From assembly GCA_029721435.1 (NCBI GenBank), contig CM056576.1:61647876-61711875 (forward strand): a stretch of DNA of 64,000 bases. The letters are read 5' to 3'. Source of the stretch: Gymnothorax reevesii (lineage: Eukaryota; Chordata; Actinopteri; Anguilliformes; Muraenidae). The notes under the pieces are model-generated. The model saw nothing but the letters and a program-made list of their open reading frames with translations, did not search any database and had not been told where the DNA came from. Made by a program: the position numbers and the translations under genes. Below, piece after piece: positions 20,236-32,169 of the stretch; position 1 is the first letter of the stretch; each line of letters begins with the position of its first letter.

Positions 20236-22290
20236 CCTAATGACCTCGCTCACCCTAGATAAAGAAAATGACTAATGCCGAGACAGAAGCTCGGGAATCA
20301 CAAATAATTAGTTTACTAACCTGAGAAGCCCTAAGCAGCAGTCACAATAGAAACTGTGGGGAAACTATGTAAATGGATAATAAGCCTCTTTTAACCAGGG
20401 CTTAGTTTCAGTTAACAGAAATGAAATGCCAAATTGTGACAAACTCAGTGTGTAATAAGCACTCCTAATCAGCCGACTTGAGTTTATCTAGTCCCGGTAC
20501 TATTAATATACTAACCTAAAAATATCACAGAGCTTAGCTGAGAACCCAGATAAAACAGACTGGCTACAATGAGATGATGAGGCAGATGAGGCGGAGCACT
20601 CCGGTAAACCTTACCGTTTAAATTCCAACCTAACCGAATGGATGACTCAAGTGACTGCTTCCCTACTAACTAAATACTAAATCTCAGATCCCCAGCCAAA
20701 AATCTAAACAGTAACTATCTAGCTAGCTAGCCACAAATACAACCAAGAGTAACCGAGAAAAGAGTAAAGCCCCGGTTCCTTTTAGTTAAAACAGACCAGA
20801 TAAACAAGTCGTTTGCTTTGTGAGCAAAATAAACACGGTATCTCCCCGAACAAGCTTGTCACTAAGCACTCAAACAAGCAGTTAAACTTTAATCAGCTGC
20901 TCAAGGCAGCGCAACCGGAGGAAAATACAAAGATAACACAATTTGCAAATTGTGTTATCAGAAGAGCCCTTCGGTAATAATAAAATACGAAAAAGACAAA
21001 AACCTTGGTTTGCGTTAATATTCAAGCTTGGCAATATGTTTATGCGGTAATGCGGCCAGGATACAGAATGAAGGGGACTAAAAAACCCCGGTGAACATGA
21101 ACATTTATTGGCTAGAAGACTGTATGAAAGGCTAGCTATCAAGGATGAAACCAAGCCGAGTTATAGTTAGATATCCAGGTAATTTGATAATATTCTTGGC
21201 GTTGAGAGCCTGCTGAAGTTCGTTAGCTAAATCAGCTACAGAAAAACCAGGCGACAGTAGCTCAGTCCTTGAAAACTGTTTTACTTCGTATATCATACAA
21301 TTCACTTAGACAATTATTTAGTGTTTAATTTTATTCTTTAAATTTCGCATTTAAATTTATTTTACTTTACCTTACTTTGCTCCCGGGAAACTGAAATCCC
21401 CCCAAAAAACCCCCTTCGCCTTTGTTTGACCAGATTAGCGACTTAGTTTGGCTGTTTGCTCACCGAGTTGCTACAAGGGGGAAAAAGGGGAAAAAGAAAG
21501 GGGGAAGATTCTCCCTGCCCCTAATGCGACAAAGGTTATACCTCAGGAGCAAATCGTCTAACCTCTATTAATGTTTGAGCTTTAACACACAAATTATTTT
21601 CAAAAAACTTGTTTGCACAAGAGTGAATCTTCAGCTTCAATCCCTCCGAACATCTCTCTCTGTCTCAACCCAAGCAGAATGATCATCAATGATCAGCACT
21701 ACAGCACAGCCAAGAGGTCAGCAACAGCAACCCAATCATTGTTCTGGGAGCTAAAGATGCTAGGTGTCATGAACGCGCACTTGGTCTGCAACAGGGAGCA
21801 ATACTGCTTGGAGTGGCACTTACCGATTTTCCTTCTTGATTTTTTGATCGTTTTATCTGACTTCCTTTAAAAACTTGCAAATACATTGATGAAAGCATCA
21901 TTTTCGCAGTTCTATGTGTTAATCTACTGGATTTCAAACTGGTGAAACTTTTTCTCAAGAAATATGTAAGAGAACAACGACAAAAAAGAGGGTTTGGTAA
22001 AGGTCAAAAAATGAATTTAACTAGAAGGAAATTATTAATGGAATGCTGGGCAGAACTGCTAATCGAATTATGGAAGTGCTATTCAACGTGCCACTTCTTG
22101 TACTTTCGATGAGCAAAGTTGCTAATCAACCCCTATTATTTCAAACCATGGATTAGTGAACGTCCAACCATTTGTTCAGTACCTATTAACAGACAATCAT
22201 CCATATTTCCTCAGTTGACAGATGGTTAGCATTGACAGGAGTTTTCAAAAGTTGATTTACCTTGATTTGCTTTGCTTGCGAGTGGATAAA
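20236..22290. other. unassigned DNA, probably includes LINE 5' leader
   Basis: No coding frame is supported. The part adjoining ORF1 may be LINE 5' untranslated sequence. A GGGGGAAAAAGGGG-type purine tract lies near 21475-21505. Confidence 0.4.
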
Positions 22291-22298
22291 ATGACTTT

Positions 22299-22541
22299 GT
22301 GGCTGTAATTGGTTTTATAGTAGAGGAATATTTGATATGCTCAATTCCTCTTACTTTTGAGAAGTTGCGAAAAATGTTGCGAAGTAAGAGGAAGGCACCA
22401 AGAGACCTTTCTGCTGTCACACCAGCAAAAAAGCAACGAAGGCAGGATGATGTAGAGGCAGAAAACGCTTTGTTGGATCTGGCTACTGAATTGCCACACG
22501 TTGCTGTGGTAGAGCCTTTAGTAAGTGTGTTAAAGAGTTAG
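22299..22541 (+). CDS. unrecognised 80-codon frame ending at a possible splice donor
   Basis: I do not recognise this product. The frame includes a basic stretch MLRSKRKAPRDLSAVTPAKK that could be a nuclear localisation signal, then an acidic/aliphatic stretch EAENALLDLATELPH. GTAAGT follows at about 22520 inside the frame, so the real coding part could be a first exon ending there. It lies head-to-head with the minus-strand fragment at 22622-23129. It may be a first exon of a transposon or host gene, or chance. Confidence 0.25.
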   Translation: MAVIGFIVEEYLICSIPLTFEKLRKMLRSKRKAPRDLSAVTPAKKQRRQDDVEAENALLDLATELPHVAVVEPLVSVLKS

Positions 22542-22621
22542 AGCCAATAGTAATAAGCCACTGAAGTTTTGTTTTATATTTATTCTTAAATATCATTGAA
22601 ACCATGCATGAAAACGATTTT

Positions 22622-23129
22622 TCACAACACTGTCCTTGTATGTAGGTCTTTCCCTTCCAGACGTGCCCATGAGTATTCCAAAATCTGCCTTGAGACAGTA
22701 TCACAAGTGTCTACCCGGCGGCGGATATCTCCATCAGGCAAGCTGCCTTGACGAAGATCATCATCAGCTTGCTTTACATCTGTTGAGGAATTGCCAATCT
22801 TATTCATAAAGTCTACTATGTTATCTTTAGAGAGAGGTCCCTTAAATGCTTCCTTAGCCTCCTTTACAAGAACCTTCCATTTTTCATATATAATCGTGAA
22901 GCAATGCTGATGTTTTGCTCTCTTGGAGACTTTGGCCCTTTTCAGTCAGTTTCCGAATTCTCTGACTTCTGTGTAGTGCCCTTTTAGCAGCTTCTGTCTC
23001 CTCTGCTTCAACCTCTTTAAAGGAGCCTTCATCTAAATCTTCTTCATCAAGACCTTTGAACTGCAGCTGTGACTCTAGAGTATCACAATTAGAGTCTATG
23101 TTTTCTAGATTATTGTTACCTGCAGCCAT
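22622..23129 (-). pseudogene. retroelement-type N-terminal polyprotein fragment (frameshifted)
   Basis: From the Met at 23129 the protein is acidic (GLDEEDLDEGSFKEVEAEE) and then has SQRIRKLTEKGQSLQESK. The frame breaks near 22884 and continues with KWKVLVKEAKEAFKGPLSKD and LPDGDIRRRVDTCDTVSRQI. This succession resembles N-terminal gag-like regions I associate with fish retroelements, but the family is not certain. No LTR, protease or RT is adjacent. Length compared with a full protein cannot be judged. Confidence 0.4.
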
Positions 23130-23610
23130 TTTAGTATGGTCTTAGTTGAACAGCAATTACTTACAGTATATAGTTGCTTACAACTTAATACAAATGAAAT
23201 TAATTGAAGTGACTAACTTAGGTTAACCTGTCTTGGCATGGCTCAGACTGCAATGACAATATTAGCTGCCATTTTACTTATCTTATTTAGCCTTTAATTT
23301 ACCCAACTATATTTAGAGTGTCTTATTCTTAATACCTTAAACGCTCTTGCGCAATACAAAGTATGTTATTTGCCATGTATTTTAATAGATGACACTAAAC
23401 ATTTCTCTTTAGCACTCAGCATTGTATTTTCAACATGCCTTGAGCAAAGACTTAGTAGAAGATGATTGGTAGAATACCCCCTTAAGTGTAATTTGCACAA
23501 AATTGATGGTAAGTAATCAGCAAACAATTGCCTTGAGTATTGCAACACTTAAACTTAATAGTAAATATAACTTGAGGAATAAGCAGTGACTTAAATATAC
23601 ACACATAACA
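23130..23610. other. unassigned AT-rich DNA
   Basis: Nothing recognisable between the polyprotein fragment and the next TIR element. Confidence 0.4.
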
Positions 23611-24036
23611 TCAAGGGCTCTAATTTCGTAGACCAGGCGCGGCGCAGGCGCAGCACATGGGGGGTGCGCCGCGCCAACGGGGTGTGTCCAGGCGTATGTG
23701 GCAATTTCGTGCCCGGCGTAGCCTGGCGCAAGTACTCCTCTGTCCCGCCTCTGCCCCTCCTTCTAGCGCAAGTTGGCAAAGAAGGCGACACAGCCGAGTC
23801 AAATCTTGCTCACTGGCAAGAGAAACGATGGATAGCGTGTTCCTATTATTACAAACTGTTGCCGCTTTAAATTTAATTTTGGGATCAACATGCATGGACA
23901 ACAATGCAAGATACGTGACACATTTATTTTCAATATGTCATCTTAACTCAGTACGAGATCATAGCAATCAGGCTGTATTCCTTTCCCCCACTGAAGACGA
24001 TAAAACCTAAGTGACAATAATAGTAGCCTAGTATTA

Positions 24037-24876
24037 AGCCGCTTGCACACTGGACGCGAAACAAATTTTTCGCTCGACAGATTGCGTCTTGTGTCCGAAA
24101 GTCTGACAGGGTTTTAATAAATCTCCGTGTCCGACAGTCTATTATTGTTTTTAATTTCTTCAAATCTGCTGACTCTTTTAGATATTACACTGGCGCGAGA
24201 CAATGTACAATGCCTCCGAGTCTTACAGCCAAAAAAAAGAGGATGTTTGAACAGATTGGTAACGAAATAAAGAATAAAAAGAAACGTTTTAACAACAGAA
24301 CATCCAATGAACACTGCGATTTATTTATTGGAATCTTTGTTGGATATCCCGTTTGTGGGTTTTTATTCTTTATTTCGTTATAAATCTGTTCTCATATCAA
24401 TACTTTTACTTTTTGCTGGCTGGTGGACATGGAGTATTTTGCATTTCGTGTCGGACAGTCTTGATCGTGCATGCGATAATTTCTTCACACTGTCAATGGT
24501 CATGGAATTGATGTGCTCACGCACTATTTTATCTGTGCTGTGGAAATAAAGCGTGAATCTGTTCGGTCCATCTGACTAATTTTCAAAAGAAAGACCGAAT
24601 AAAGACTGCCGTCTATCTTCAACGAAAACAGACGAATAGGCTAAAAAGACCAAGAAAAGTCGATAGCTATCAATTTCCATTTTGTGAAGGTCGAACACAA
24701 ACATAGCCAAGTTTGCACGTCTAATAATTCCTGGAATACTCGGGAAAATTAGAACTTTTATGACTTTCGGACACGGAGCTATATTAAAACCCTGTCCGAC
24801 TATGGCGTCTTTGCATTGACTTTGTCTGTAATCAGTCGTGCGAAAAATTCGTTTCGCGTCCAGATTGCAAGCGGCT
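24037..24876. mobile_element. Harbinger-like non-autonomous element nested in the previous one
   Basis: Starts AGCCGCTTGCACACTGGACG and ends CGCGTCCAGATTGCAAGCGG CT; the TIR exceeds 30 bp. Flanks are TTA on both sides (24034-24036, 24877-24879), the 3-bp duplication of PIF/Harbinger. Both halves also share a GACAGGGTTTTAATA block in inverted form, and a central inverted pair around CGAAATAAAGAATAAAAA (24262 and about 24360) makes much of the element foldable. Same termini as the 96-bp MITE at 3078-3173. Confidence 0.7.
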
Positions 24877-24900
24877 TTAATGAGCATAGAACACAAGCAT

Positions 24901-24903
<3 letters not shown>

Positions 24904-24939
<36 letters not shown>

Positions 24940-24942
24940 TTT
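24904..24942. repeat. (TA)n microsatellite
   Basis: Uninterrupted alternating TA inside the TIR element. Confidence 0.92.
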
Positions 24943-25487
24943 GTGGTTGGCTGAGAAAGATGTGAAGTCGTTAGTTTGAATCACAGATTCAGCTGCGTTG
25001 ATTAAGACTGGTCAAGTTTCCATTACACGTGGCAACCGCCTTTAATCTGACAACAGGACAATGATGTCAGATACTATTATTTATGTCCTTATTCAGATAG
25101 TTACAATAAATAGTGCTTCTTGTAATTATTTCTTGCATTGAAATGTGCCTGACTTTCTGTAAACCTGTCTGTGAGATTTCGGTTACGTGTGCACACTCCA
25201 CGCCGGTCAGCCAAATTACCACTGCACGGAAATTGAACCAGGTTGGAGCTAGCGAGTTTTCTGCGCAATTCCAGCGGAGACTTTTTCTACGAAATTGTCA
25301 CCACGTCTTGATGAATATGTGACACCTCCCCCCACTACGCCGCCACACCCATCTCGGCGCACCTTCGTCTACCGAAGGCTGCGCACCTCACGAAATTACC
25401 ACTTCGCGGGCTGCGCCTTACGAAATTACCACTGCACAGGCTGCGCCTCGCTACGCCACCTGCGCTGCGCCAGGAAATTAGAGCCCC

Positions 25488-26240
25488 ATATATTAAACTT
25501 TAGCACTTATAGAGTCCCTTATGAAGCAGTTGAGAAGGCTATTCCACTTGTTTTAAATGTATCTTCTTCAGCTTAACCACTCAATGCTTGTGGAGTTCAC
25601 TTGCTTAATTACTGATGTACGCCGTCTTATCTGTTCCTTGTCACACTTGGATGGAAACGTTGAGGGAGTTGCTTAATGCTCCTTCGCTGAACAGGCGGAA
25701 ACGGTTGCTGTCGTCACATCACCTGGTGTCGGCAGGTTGAGTTCGCACTGTGACTCCCTCAGAGTTAAATCACGGACACAAGGCCTTCGATTTCAACGGG
25801 CATTTAATTGCATACAATCCTTCTCATGTCTGTCTTGCCATGCCATGCCGTGCGAACTGAATAAAATAAATAAATAAATACAAATACAATCAGTTCAATA
25901 CAAAGTGTTCTCATAGCAAACGAACATTTCATATACAGATAAAATTTACGTACCTCATTGGCCGCATTAACTCACGGGGAGTGAAAAGTTCAGCTACACA
26001 GCTCACTATTAACTTCACAAGTCCACCCACACCACACCACCGCAGAACTTCATAAAAATAACTCTAATACCGCAACAAAACGTAAACGTCTTCCTCTCTG
26101 ACTTTGCTAATATGTGCAGTTTGCCCCGCGAAGGTGTGCAACAATGCAACGATAATAAAAGTCGGACCCTCTTGCAGCACCCCAAAATAGGTTCCGCCTT
26201 GCAAATACCGAACCCTTAAGAACGTGTTTTAATTCTAATT
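25488..26240. other. unassigned DNA
   Basis: No recognisable gene. It contains a short (AAATA)n tract near 25862-25880. Confidence 0.4.
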
Positions 26241-26386
26241 ATGCCTTTACCTGAAACATAATTTATCAAATAACATAACATAATGTATCAGTATATTTAA
26301 TTCAAACCCCTCAAATGAATTTTTACTTAAATTATACCAACTTAATTTAATGTATAACTGCCTCTGACGGCAGCTACACTTTGACA

Positions 26387-26818
26387 CTAGGCTGCAGTCC
26401 ATTTCAAATGAGCCTTGGCCCATAGAACACAGCAGTGCTTCTGGATCATGCTCAACAAAGGCTTCCTGTTTGCATGATCGAGTTTTAGGTGGCATCTGTG
26501 GATGACACGGCAGACTGCCTTTACAGACAGTGGTTTCTTGAAGTATTGCTGGGCCCATTTAGTAATGTCAATGACGGAATCATGCCGGTGAGTGATGCAG
26601 TGGCGTCTGAGGGCTCGAAGATCATGGGCATCCAGTGTTTGGCCTTGTCCCTTACACTCAAAGATTTTTCCAGTTTCTCTGAATCTTTTGATGATGTTGT
26701 GAACTGTCGATGATGAGATCTTCAAAGCCTTTGCAATTTGACATTGAGGAACATTGTTTTTAAAGTATTCCACAATTTTTTTATGCAAGCCTTCACAGGT
26801 TGGAGAGCCTCTGGCCAT
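26387..26818 (-). pseudogene. Tc1-like transposase, N-terminal half only
   Basis: The start at 26818 (MARGSPTCEGLHKKIVEYF) is preferred to an upstream Met because it begins the conserved HTH domain. Decoded features are the first HTH (QCQIAKALKISSSTVHNIIK), the RFRETG turn, a hinge KGQGQTLDAHDL (where relatives are more basic), the second HTH (CITHRHDSVIDITKWAQQYF) and the start of the core up to CVLWAKAHLKWT. A stop follows and the catalytic DDE blocks are absent, so the element is 3'-truncated. The frame is uninterrupted over ~140 codons. Confidence 0.82.
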
Positions 26819-26931
26819 CTTTACTTCTGAGAGACTCAGCCTCTCAAAGACATCCCTTTTATTGCTAATCGTGTTACACACCTAATGCCAGTTAACTTAA
26901 TTACTTACTAAATGCAAAAGACTATTTATGC

Positions 26932-27124
26932 AAACAGGACCTTGAGCTAGTTTCCAGTTGCCTCCCTCTTGAAAGTCACAAAAAGTCAATTAACGAGCAC
27001 GAACGAATAGATTGCGATTTGTTCCCCTATCCTTCCTATTCGTTCGTGCTCGTCAATCGACTTATCGCAACTTTCAAGATGGAGGCGACTGGAAACTAGC
27101 TCAAGGTGCTGTTTGCATAAATAG
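26932..27124. repeat. ~80-bp-arm hairpin (foldback) with 25-nt loop
   Basis: Left arm 26932-27010 (CTATTTATGCAAACAGGACC … GAACGAATAG) is complementary to right arm 27036-27124 (CTATTCGTTCGTGCTCG … TGTTTGCATAAATAG) with a few mismatches and a short indel. It lies just upstream of the Tc1-like fragment and may be its terminal region folded on itself. Confidence 0.75.
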
Positions 27125-27430
27125 TTTTTTTAAATAAACTACCTGAGCATTTTCAAAGTTTTCAGTGCCTCGTTTTAAATGTCAGGGCCCTCAGAATTCT
27201 CCTGATGAAGTGTGGAGCTACTTTGAGCTTTGATAATGATGAAAAAAATAGCTATTTCTTTGCATGGCAACGCAACGCCCGATTCACTACCATTGTAAGC
27301 TTGTTGGGAGCTTCGGCTAAAAAGCTATATATTTCAAATTGTTGCGTGTGTATGGAGGTGGAGTATTCGGCAAAGATTAGCACTTGTTATCATGTTTCAA
27401 TACACCCCAAGTCAATTTCACACCGGAATT
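27125..27430. other. unassigned DNA
   Basis: No feature seen between the hairpin and the Penelope-like element. Confidence 0.4.
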
Positions 27431-27435
27431 CTCCT

Positions 27436-28032
27436 TTAAAGTCTGTAAAGTAAATATCCAATGCACCTTGTGACGTTTGAGCAGCAAATAAAGATCACCA
27501 CCTCTCCTCGGAAGGCTAACTTTTTCAAGACCACAGAAACGTAAGAAATGTCATGTTTTTTATCATTAAAATGGACAGCCACAGCATAATTTCTGTCATT
27601 TCTGCGAATATAGCTTTTATGTTCACTAATGCACTGTTGGAATTGCCTGGATGTCTTACCCACATATGCCAAACCACAGGGACAATGCAGCATGTATACC
27701 ACATGTGTAGATGCACAAGTTATTACCTCTTTAATGGAAAATTTTTTGTTAGTATGGGGATGATAAAAAAAAAGTTGGTTTTCAAGGTATTACTGCACCA
27801 TGCACAATTTCCACAGCGATAAATTCCCGCGGGTAAAGGGGATAAAAGCCGCTGAGTAGGCAACTTAGGCTTGTCAGCATGAACAAGGAGGTCCCTCAGA
27901 TTTCTTCCTCGCCTGTTTACAAATAGATGCTGAAATTTAAAATGGGGGGCCAATTCAGGGTCTGAGGTCAAAATATGTCAGTGTTTCTTAAAAGTAGATT
28001 TGATAGTGAATGAGAGAGGAGAATTAGAGGTG
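27436..28032 (-). pseudogene. PLE C-terminal part with GIY-YIG endonuclease
   Basis: Decoded from right to left: a KKH-stop-HIL segment (TGA where Trp is usual), SDPELAPHFKFQHLFVNRRG and RNLRDLLVHADK, then the Cys-rich linker AGIYRCGNCAWCSNTL, which matches the zinc-finger-like CCHH region of PLEs. After a frameshift near 27720 the GIY-YIG core reads VYMLHCPCGLAYVGKTSRQF (G-x-x-Y-V-G pattern and catalytic Arg) and ISEHKSYIRRND. Its downstream Glu region is obscured by another shift. The 5' neighbour of this piece is the Gmr1-like 3' LTR at 28033. Confidence 0.85.
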
Positions 28033-28501
28033 TGTTATGGCCCCAATTTGCTACGATATGTAAGACAGCAAGGGTTGACAGACAAAATTTTAAAACTCAA
28101 ACAGATTTAAGTAGACAAAGACCAACACTAACCTCCAATTTATACTACTGACCAAGATTGATAATATTCAAGAAAAAAACTATATTTACAGTCCCTTGAG
28201 ATGGGGTTGCTTGGTGATGTTCCGGGTGAGGAAAATGCTCCAATACAGGCAAAAATCCACAAAAAGCTTCACAGGTCTTGAAAAGAGTGACAGGTCTGGT
28301 CAAATGTATCCTTCTCCTTGAAATTTCTCCTACTCTCTCAATTTCTCTCCTTATATACTCTTTTGCAACTCCTCCCCACATTTAGACTTTTTTTTTTCCT
28401 CTGGGACCTTCCCCTCTCAGACATGCCCAAACCTAGCTCCAGACTGGGCTTAACAAAAAAAAGGTCAATACTGCCATCTAGTGGCTTCTTTCAACATTAC
28501 A
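28033..28501 (-). repeat. 3' LTR of Gmr1-like copy 1
   Basis: Read on the minus strand it starts TGTAATGTTGAAAGAAGCC and ends GGGGCCATAACA, the same ends as the LTRs of copy 2. It contains a TATATAAGGAGAG promoter-like box near 28350. Confidence 0.88.
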
Positions 28502-28639
28502 CCTACATTCTAAAAGGGAAAAATTTTGACTCATGAAGGTAAAATTTTTCTTTTCAATACAAAAATGGTAAAGTAGACACTTGTATTTATATACAGAAAA
28601 TACAATATGCTAATAAACACATGATATATATACATATAC

Positions 28640-30020
28640 TCAAACACGGGATATGCAATCAGCAATTATATTGTCAGTACCCTTTACATGCTTAATTTCC
28701 CATTCAAACTCCTGTAAAATCAAACTCCTATTCAACAATCTCTGATTCTTGTTTTTCATCTTACTCAAAAACATTGACGGATTATGGTCAGTATACACAA
28801 TCATTGGCTTTTGCCCTGCACAAACATAAACCTCAAAGTGTTGTAAAGATAGAACCAGAGCCAACAGCTCCTTCTCTATTGTGGAATAGTTCCTTTGGTG
28901 GCGATTGAACTTCCTGGTGAAGTATGCCACAGGATGCTCAATGTCATCAGAATCACTTCTCTGTAGGAGCACAGATCAACAAGCTTGGTCGTTAGCATCG
29001 ACCGCGATGGAGAACGGTTTGTTGAAGTCAGGAGATTTGAGCACGGGGAAGTGACACAGAAGAGACTTCAGGCGATCAAAGGCTCTTTGGCATGCTTCAT
29101 CCCAAGTGAACTTTACGCCTTTCTTCTGTTGGTTGGTGAGACTGAGAGCAATCTCAGCAAAGTTCTTGCAGAACTTGCGGTAGTACTTAATCATTCCAAG
29201 GAAGCGGCGCAAAGCTTTTTTTTTTATCAGGAACTGGAAAGTCCAAGATGGCTTGGACTTTAGCATTTATGGGTGCCACCTTACTCTGGTTTATGACTTA
29301 GCCAAGATACGCGACAGCCGCACAACCAAAGTCACTCTTGTTCAGGTTAACTGTCAGGTTAGCCTGGGTCAAGCGCTGAAATAACGTCTCTACATCTTTT
29401 AGATGTTCTTCCCAGGAGTCACTCCATGTGATCAGGTCGTCAATGTACGCACTTGTATGTGGCAATCCGGCGATTGTAGACTGTGTCATTCTTTTAAACG
29501 TGGCTGGGGCATTTTTCATGCCAAAGGGTAGGTCTTCATACTGGTACAACCCAGGTGGTGTGGCAAAAGCAGAGATGCTCTTGGCTCTATCAGTTAAAGA
29601 CACACAATAACCCTTCAATTAATCAATCTTGATCAGAAACTTTGCTTGCCCTACTCTATCGATACAATTATCAATCCTAGGTATTGGAAACACATCAGTT
29701 CTAGTTACAGCATTGACTTTGCGATAATCGATACAGAATCTAGTACTACCATCAGGTTTTGGAACTAGCACACAGGGTGAACTCCAATCTGAGTTAGAGG
29801 GTCTGATAATATCATGTTCTAACATGTACTCAACCTCTTTCTCAGCAATCTTTCTCTTTTCTGGATTCATCCGGTACGGATGCCGTTTTATTGGTTTGGC
29901 ATCACCAACATCTACATCATGAGAGGCTATAGAAACTTTCTTTGAAACATCAGGAAATAGATCTTTATATTTCTTGATCAACCTCTCAAACTGATCTTTT
30001 TTTTGAGGGTTCTAAGTGCT
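28640..30020 (-). pseudogene. Gmr1-like copy 1: reverse transcriptase and RNase H
   Basis: From right to left: RT entry (IIRPSNSDWSSPCVLVPKPD, FCIDYRKVNAVTRTDVFPIP), a stop near 29620, palm with LPFGMKNAPATFKRM and the YIDDLITW catalytic motif at about 29430, connection domain RRFLGMIKYYRKFCKNFAEI, then RNase H with FSIAVDANDQAC (catalytic Asp), a TGA, DIEHPVAYFTRKFNRHQRN, STIEKELLALVLSLQHF (catalytic Glu), IVYTDHNP (catalytic Asp) and the terminal GTDNIIADCISRV. All catalytic residues remain. Frames are broken at about 29620, 29270 and 28974. Confidence 0.9.
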
Positions 30021-31167
30021 GGAGTTTTACATCAAGATTTTGCAACACTTCAGAATTTGACAATTTAAATGAAAGAACTTCAGCTTTAATTCTAGGTTCA
30101 TCATCTTAAAGCTCCCCCTCATCTTCACACGTCTCAACTAAGGATTGACCGATATGGATTTTTCAGGGCCGATGCCGAAACCGATTTTTTTCCATCACCC
30201 TTAGCCGATGACCGATTATGGACGGCCGATTTTCTTGGGCCGATATTTGTGGCCGATACTGCTTTTGCTCCCTCAATTTACATAAAAAAATGACATAATG
30301 ATAACAAATATCACAGGTCAAGTTAGACAAACATTTATTGAAAAGTTTCAACCTGCCATCGATGTGATGGCAGCTCCTCCCCAGTGAGACGCGCACCCCC
30401 CCCACGCACACGCACACACACACACATCAGCTGAGCAGATGCTGACTGAAAAACTCCACTATCGCTGGATTGATAATGGCAGCAAACATCTCTGAATACG
30501 TTTTCACGAAACACTGACACAAATTGGTACTACATATAAAACATTTCTCATCATTTAAGTTCTTCTAGTGCACGCTAAACACCTCTCCACTCCGCTCTGA
30601 GGGAGAGAGCACACAGCAGGGCTGAAATTAACTTTTTTGCTTGGTAGCGCTGCGCTCCTGAGTTCAAAAAGTTAGGAGCGCGAGCAAAAATTTAGGAGCA
30701 CGCACACCTAAATCAAAGAAGCATCAATATATTTTTTTTTTAATGTTTAAAGAAACTACAATATAACACTTCACATTAACAATGCAACTGTCTCCAACAA
30801 ATGACAATTATTAAACAATATAAGAGTCTTGTTCATTGATTAACAAAGGTTTCCACTACATTGGCTTTATGCCATATCTAGAGGCAAGGATTTAACATTG
30901 GGTCTCCTTGCTCTCTGCCCTTCTATCCATCTCCTCACTGTGTGTGAGACATCAAATATATCCAGAGGACCCTCCACACTGATCCCAATCAAATCTTCAA
31001 TTGTGTTAGGGTTAATTGCAGATCTGACGTAAAGTCCTTTTTTGCCTCAATATTGCAATTTGAATCAGTCCACAGCGGTAACTTTGCATTTGTTGGCTTA
31101 TTATAACATAAGCAGACTTTATAATGAGTTGGATATGTTTGTTTTAAGATAGCCTATGCCACACGCC

Positions 31168-31925
31168 CAGGCGCGTCTCTAGGACTAAAGATTGGTGGGG
31201 CCCAGAGCTCCCCTTAATTACTAACCCTGACTTGCACGCAATCATTCGCATAATTGACAAACAAAACTTCCAGGATTGTCCTGGTTTTTTTTTATGTTTT
31301 TTTTTTTTATTTTTTGCGGTAATTTTTTCAAAAAGTGGCAATAAAAGTAGCGATGTCTTGGCAATTTATTTTTTTGTCCGCGAGAAATTTGCGTGGATTG
31401 GTTGAATTTGCTTTAATAGTTGCAATCGCAACATGCAACTTCCTTGAGGGACTGAGCAATAAATTCACTCCTAGACCACGCCGGTACGGTATGATACATT
31501 TCGGTACAGCAACAATCATTAATTTGGAAGCGTAATTCCGTGCATTTAAATCAGCGTTATTCAGAATTGCACATAGACGTTTTAAATGGTCGTATATTTC
31601 ATTTAAACAAAACGATCATGAAGCGCCAGTTAAATCACTTGATGAGTGGAATAGGTTGCGCAGACGTTTGAGAGCATTTTGTCTTTCATAAAGCGTTGAA
31701 CAATTTTTGAGTGGCTAGAAAAATTATTTAGATCTGAATTTATCCCATTATTTAGGCGTCAATTGATCTCACGGAGAAAGAAACCGTAGCTTTGATTGCC
31801 AGAGGATTATTGTCAAAATTGGAAAACGTTAATAACGGAAATTAACTGAGTGCAAGCCAGGAACAATCCTTGACGCAAAGGCATGGTCCGGGCTCCACCA
31901 ATTATCACTTCCAGAGACGCCACTG
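31168..31925. mobile_element. hAT-C: innermost hAT-like MITE
   Basis: Termini CAGGCGCGTCTCTAGGAC and TTCCAGAGACGCCACTG are inverted, followed inward by GATTGGTGGGGCCC and its inverted counterpart. Target duplication CACACGCC / CACACGCA (31160-31167, 31926-31933), 7 of 8 matching. No coding capacity. Confidence 0.75.
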
Positions 31926-32169
31926 CACACGCAATTGTCTTCTAATTTCGGCATTTTCAGGAAAACGTTGCTTGTACTTGCAAATATATTAACGTTTACT
32001 AGTCTAAAGACGCGCTGTAAAAAATGTTAATGATTTTTGCAGATAGGATACTGAAGATATGAGCGAAGAAACCGAAACGGAGATTTTAAGGCTGCGCAAA
32101 CGCCGAGCCGCGAGGCAGCATATTTTGATAAGTTGCAACTATTAACAGAAATACGGATCTACTCGTTTA

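Larger units (their letters stand above)
23615..25486. mobile_element. non-autonomous TIR element with GC-rich subterminal repeats
   Basis: Left terminus GGGCTCTAATTTCGTAGACC and right terminus GGAAATTAGAGCCC are inverted. Both ends are followed inward by GCGC-rich repeats (GGCGCGGCGCAGGCGCAGC on the left, several GGCTGCGCC on the right) with repeated AATTTCGT / ACGAAATTACCAC motifs. Subterminal repeat richness fits hAT-like elements, but I could not match an 8-bp duplication, so the superfamily is open. No transposase. It hosts the Harbinger-like element at 24037-24876 and a (TA)n tract. Confidence 0.62.

Noticed and set aside
23657..24010. Arg/Ala-rich plus-strand frame at the left end of the GC-rich TIR element
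   Set aside because: Generated by the GGCGC-rich subterminal repeats of the element.
26932..27124. Hairpin as a microRNA precursor
   Set aside because: Arms of ~80 bp with a 25-nt loop are longer than a typical pre-miRNA and fit a foldback repeat better; no expression evidence.
31144..31535. Small frames in the innermost hAT-like MITE
   Set aside because: Located in a non-coding MITE with no transposase motif.
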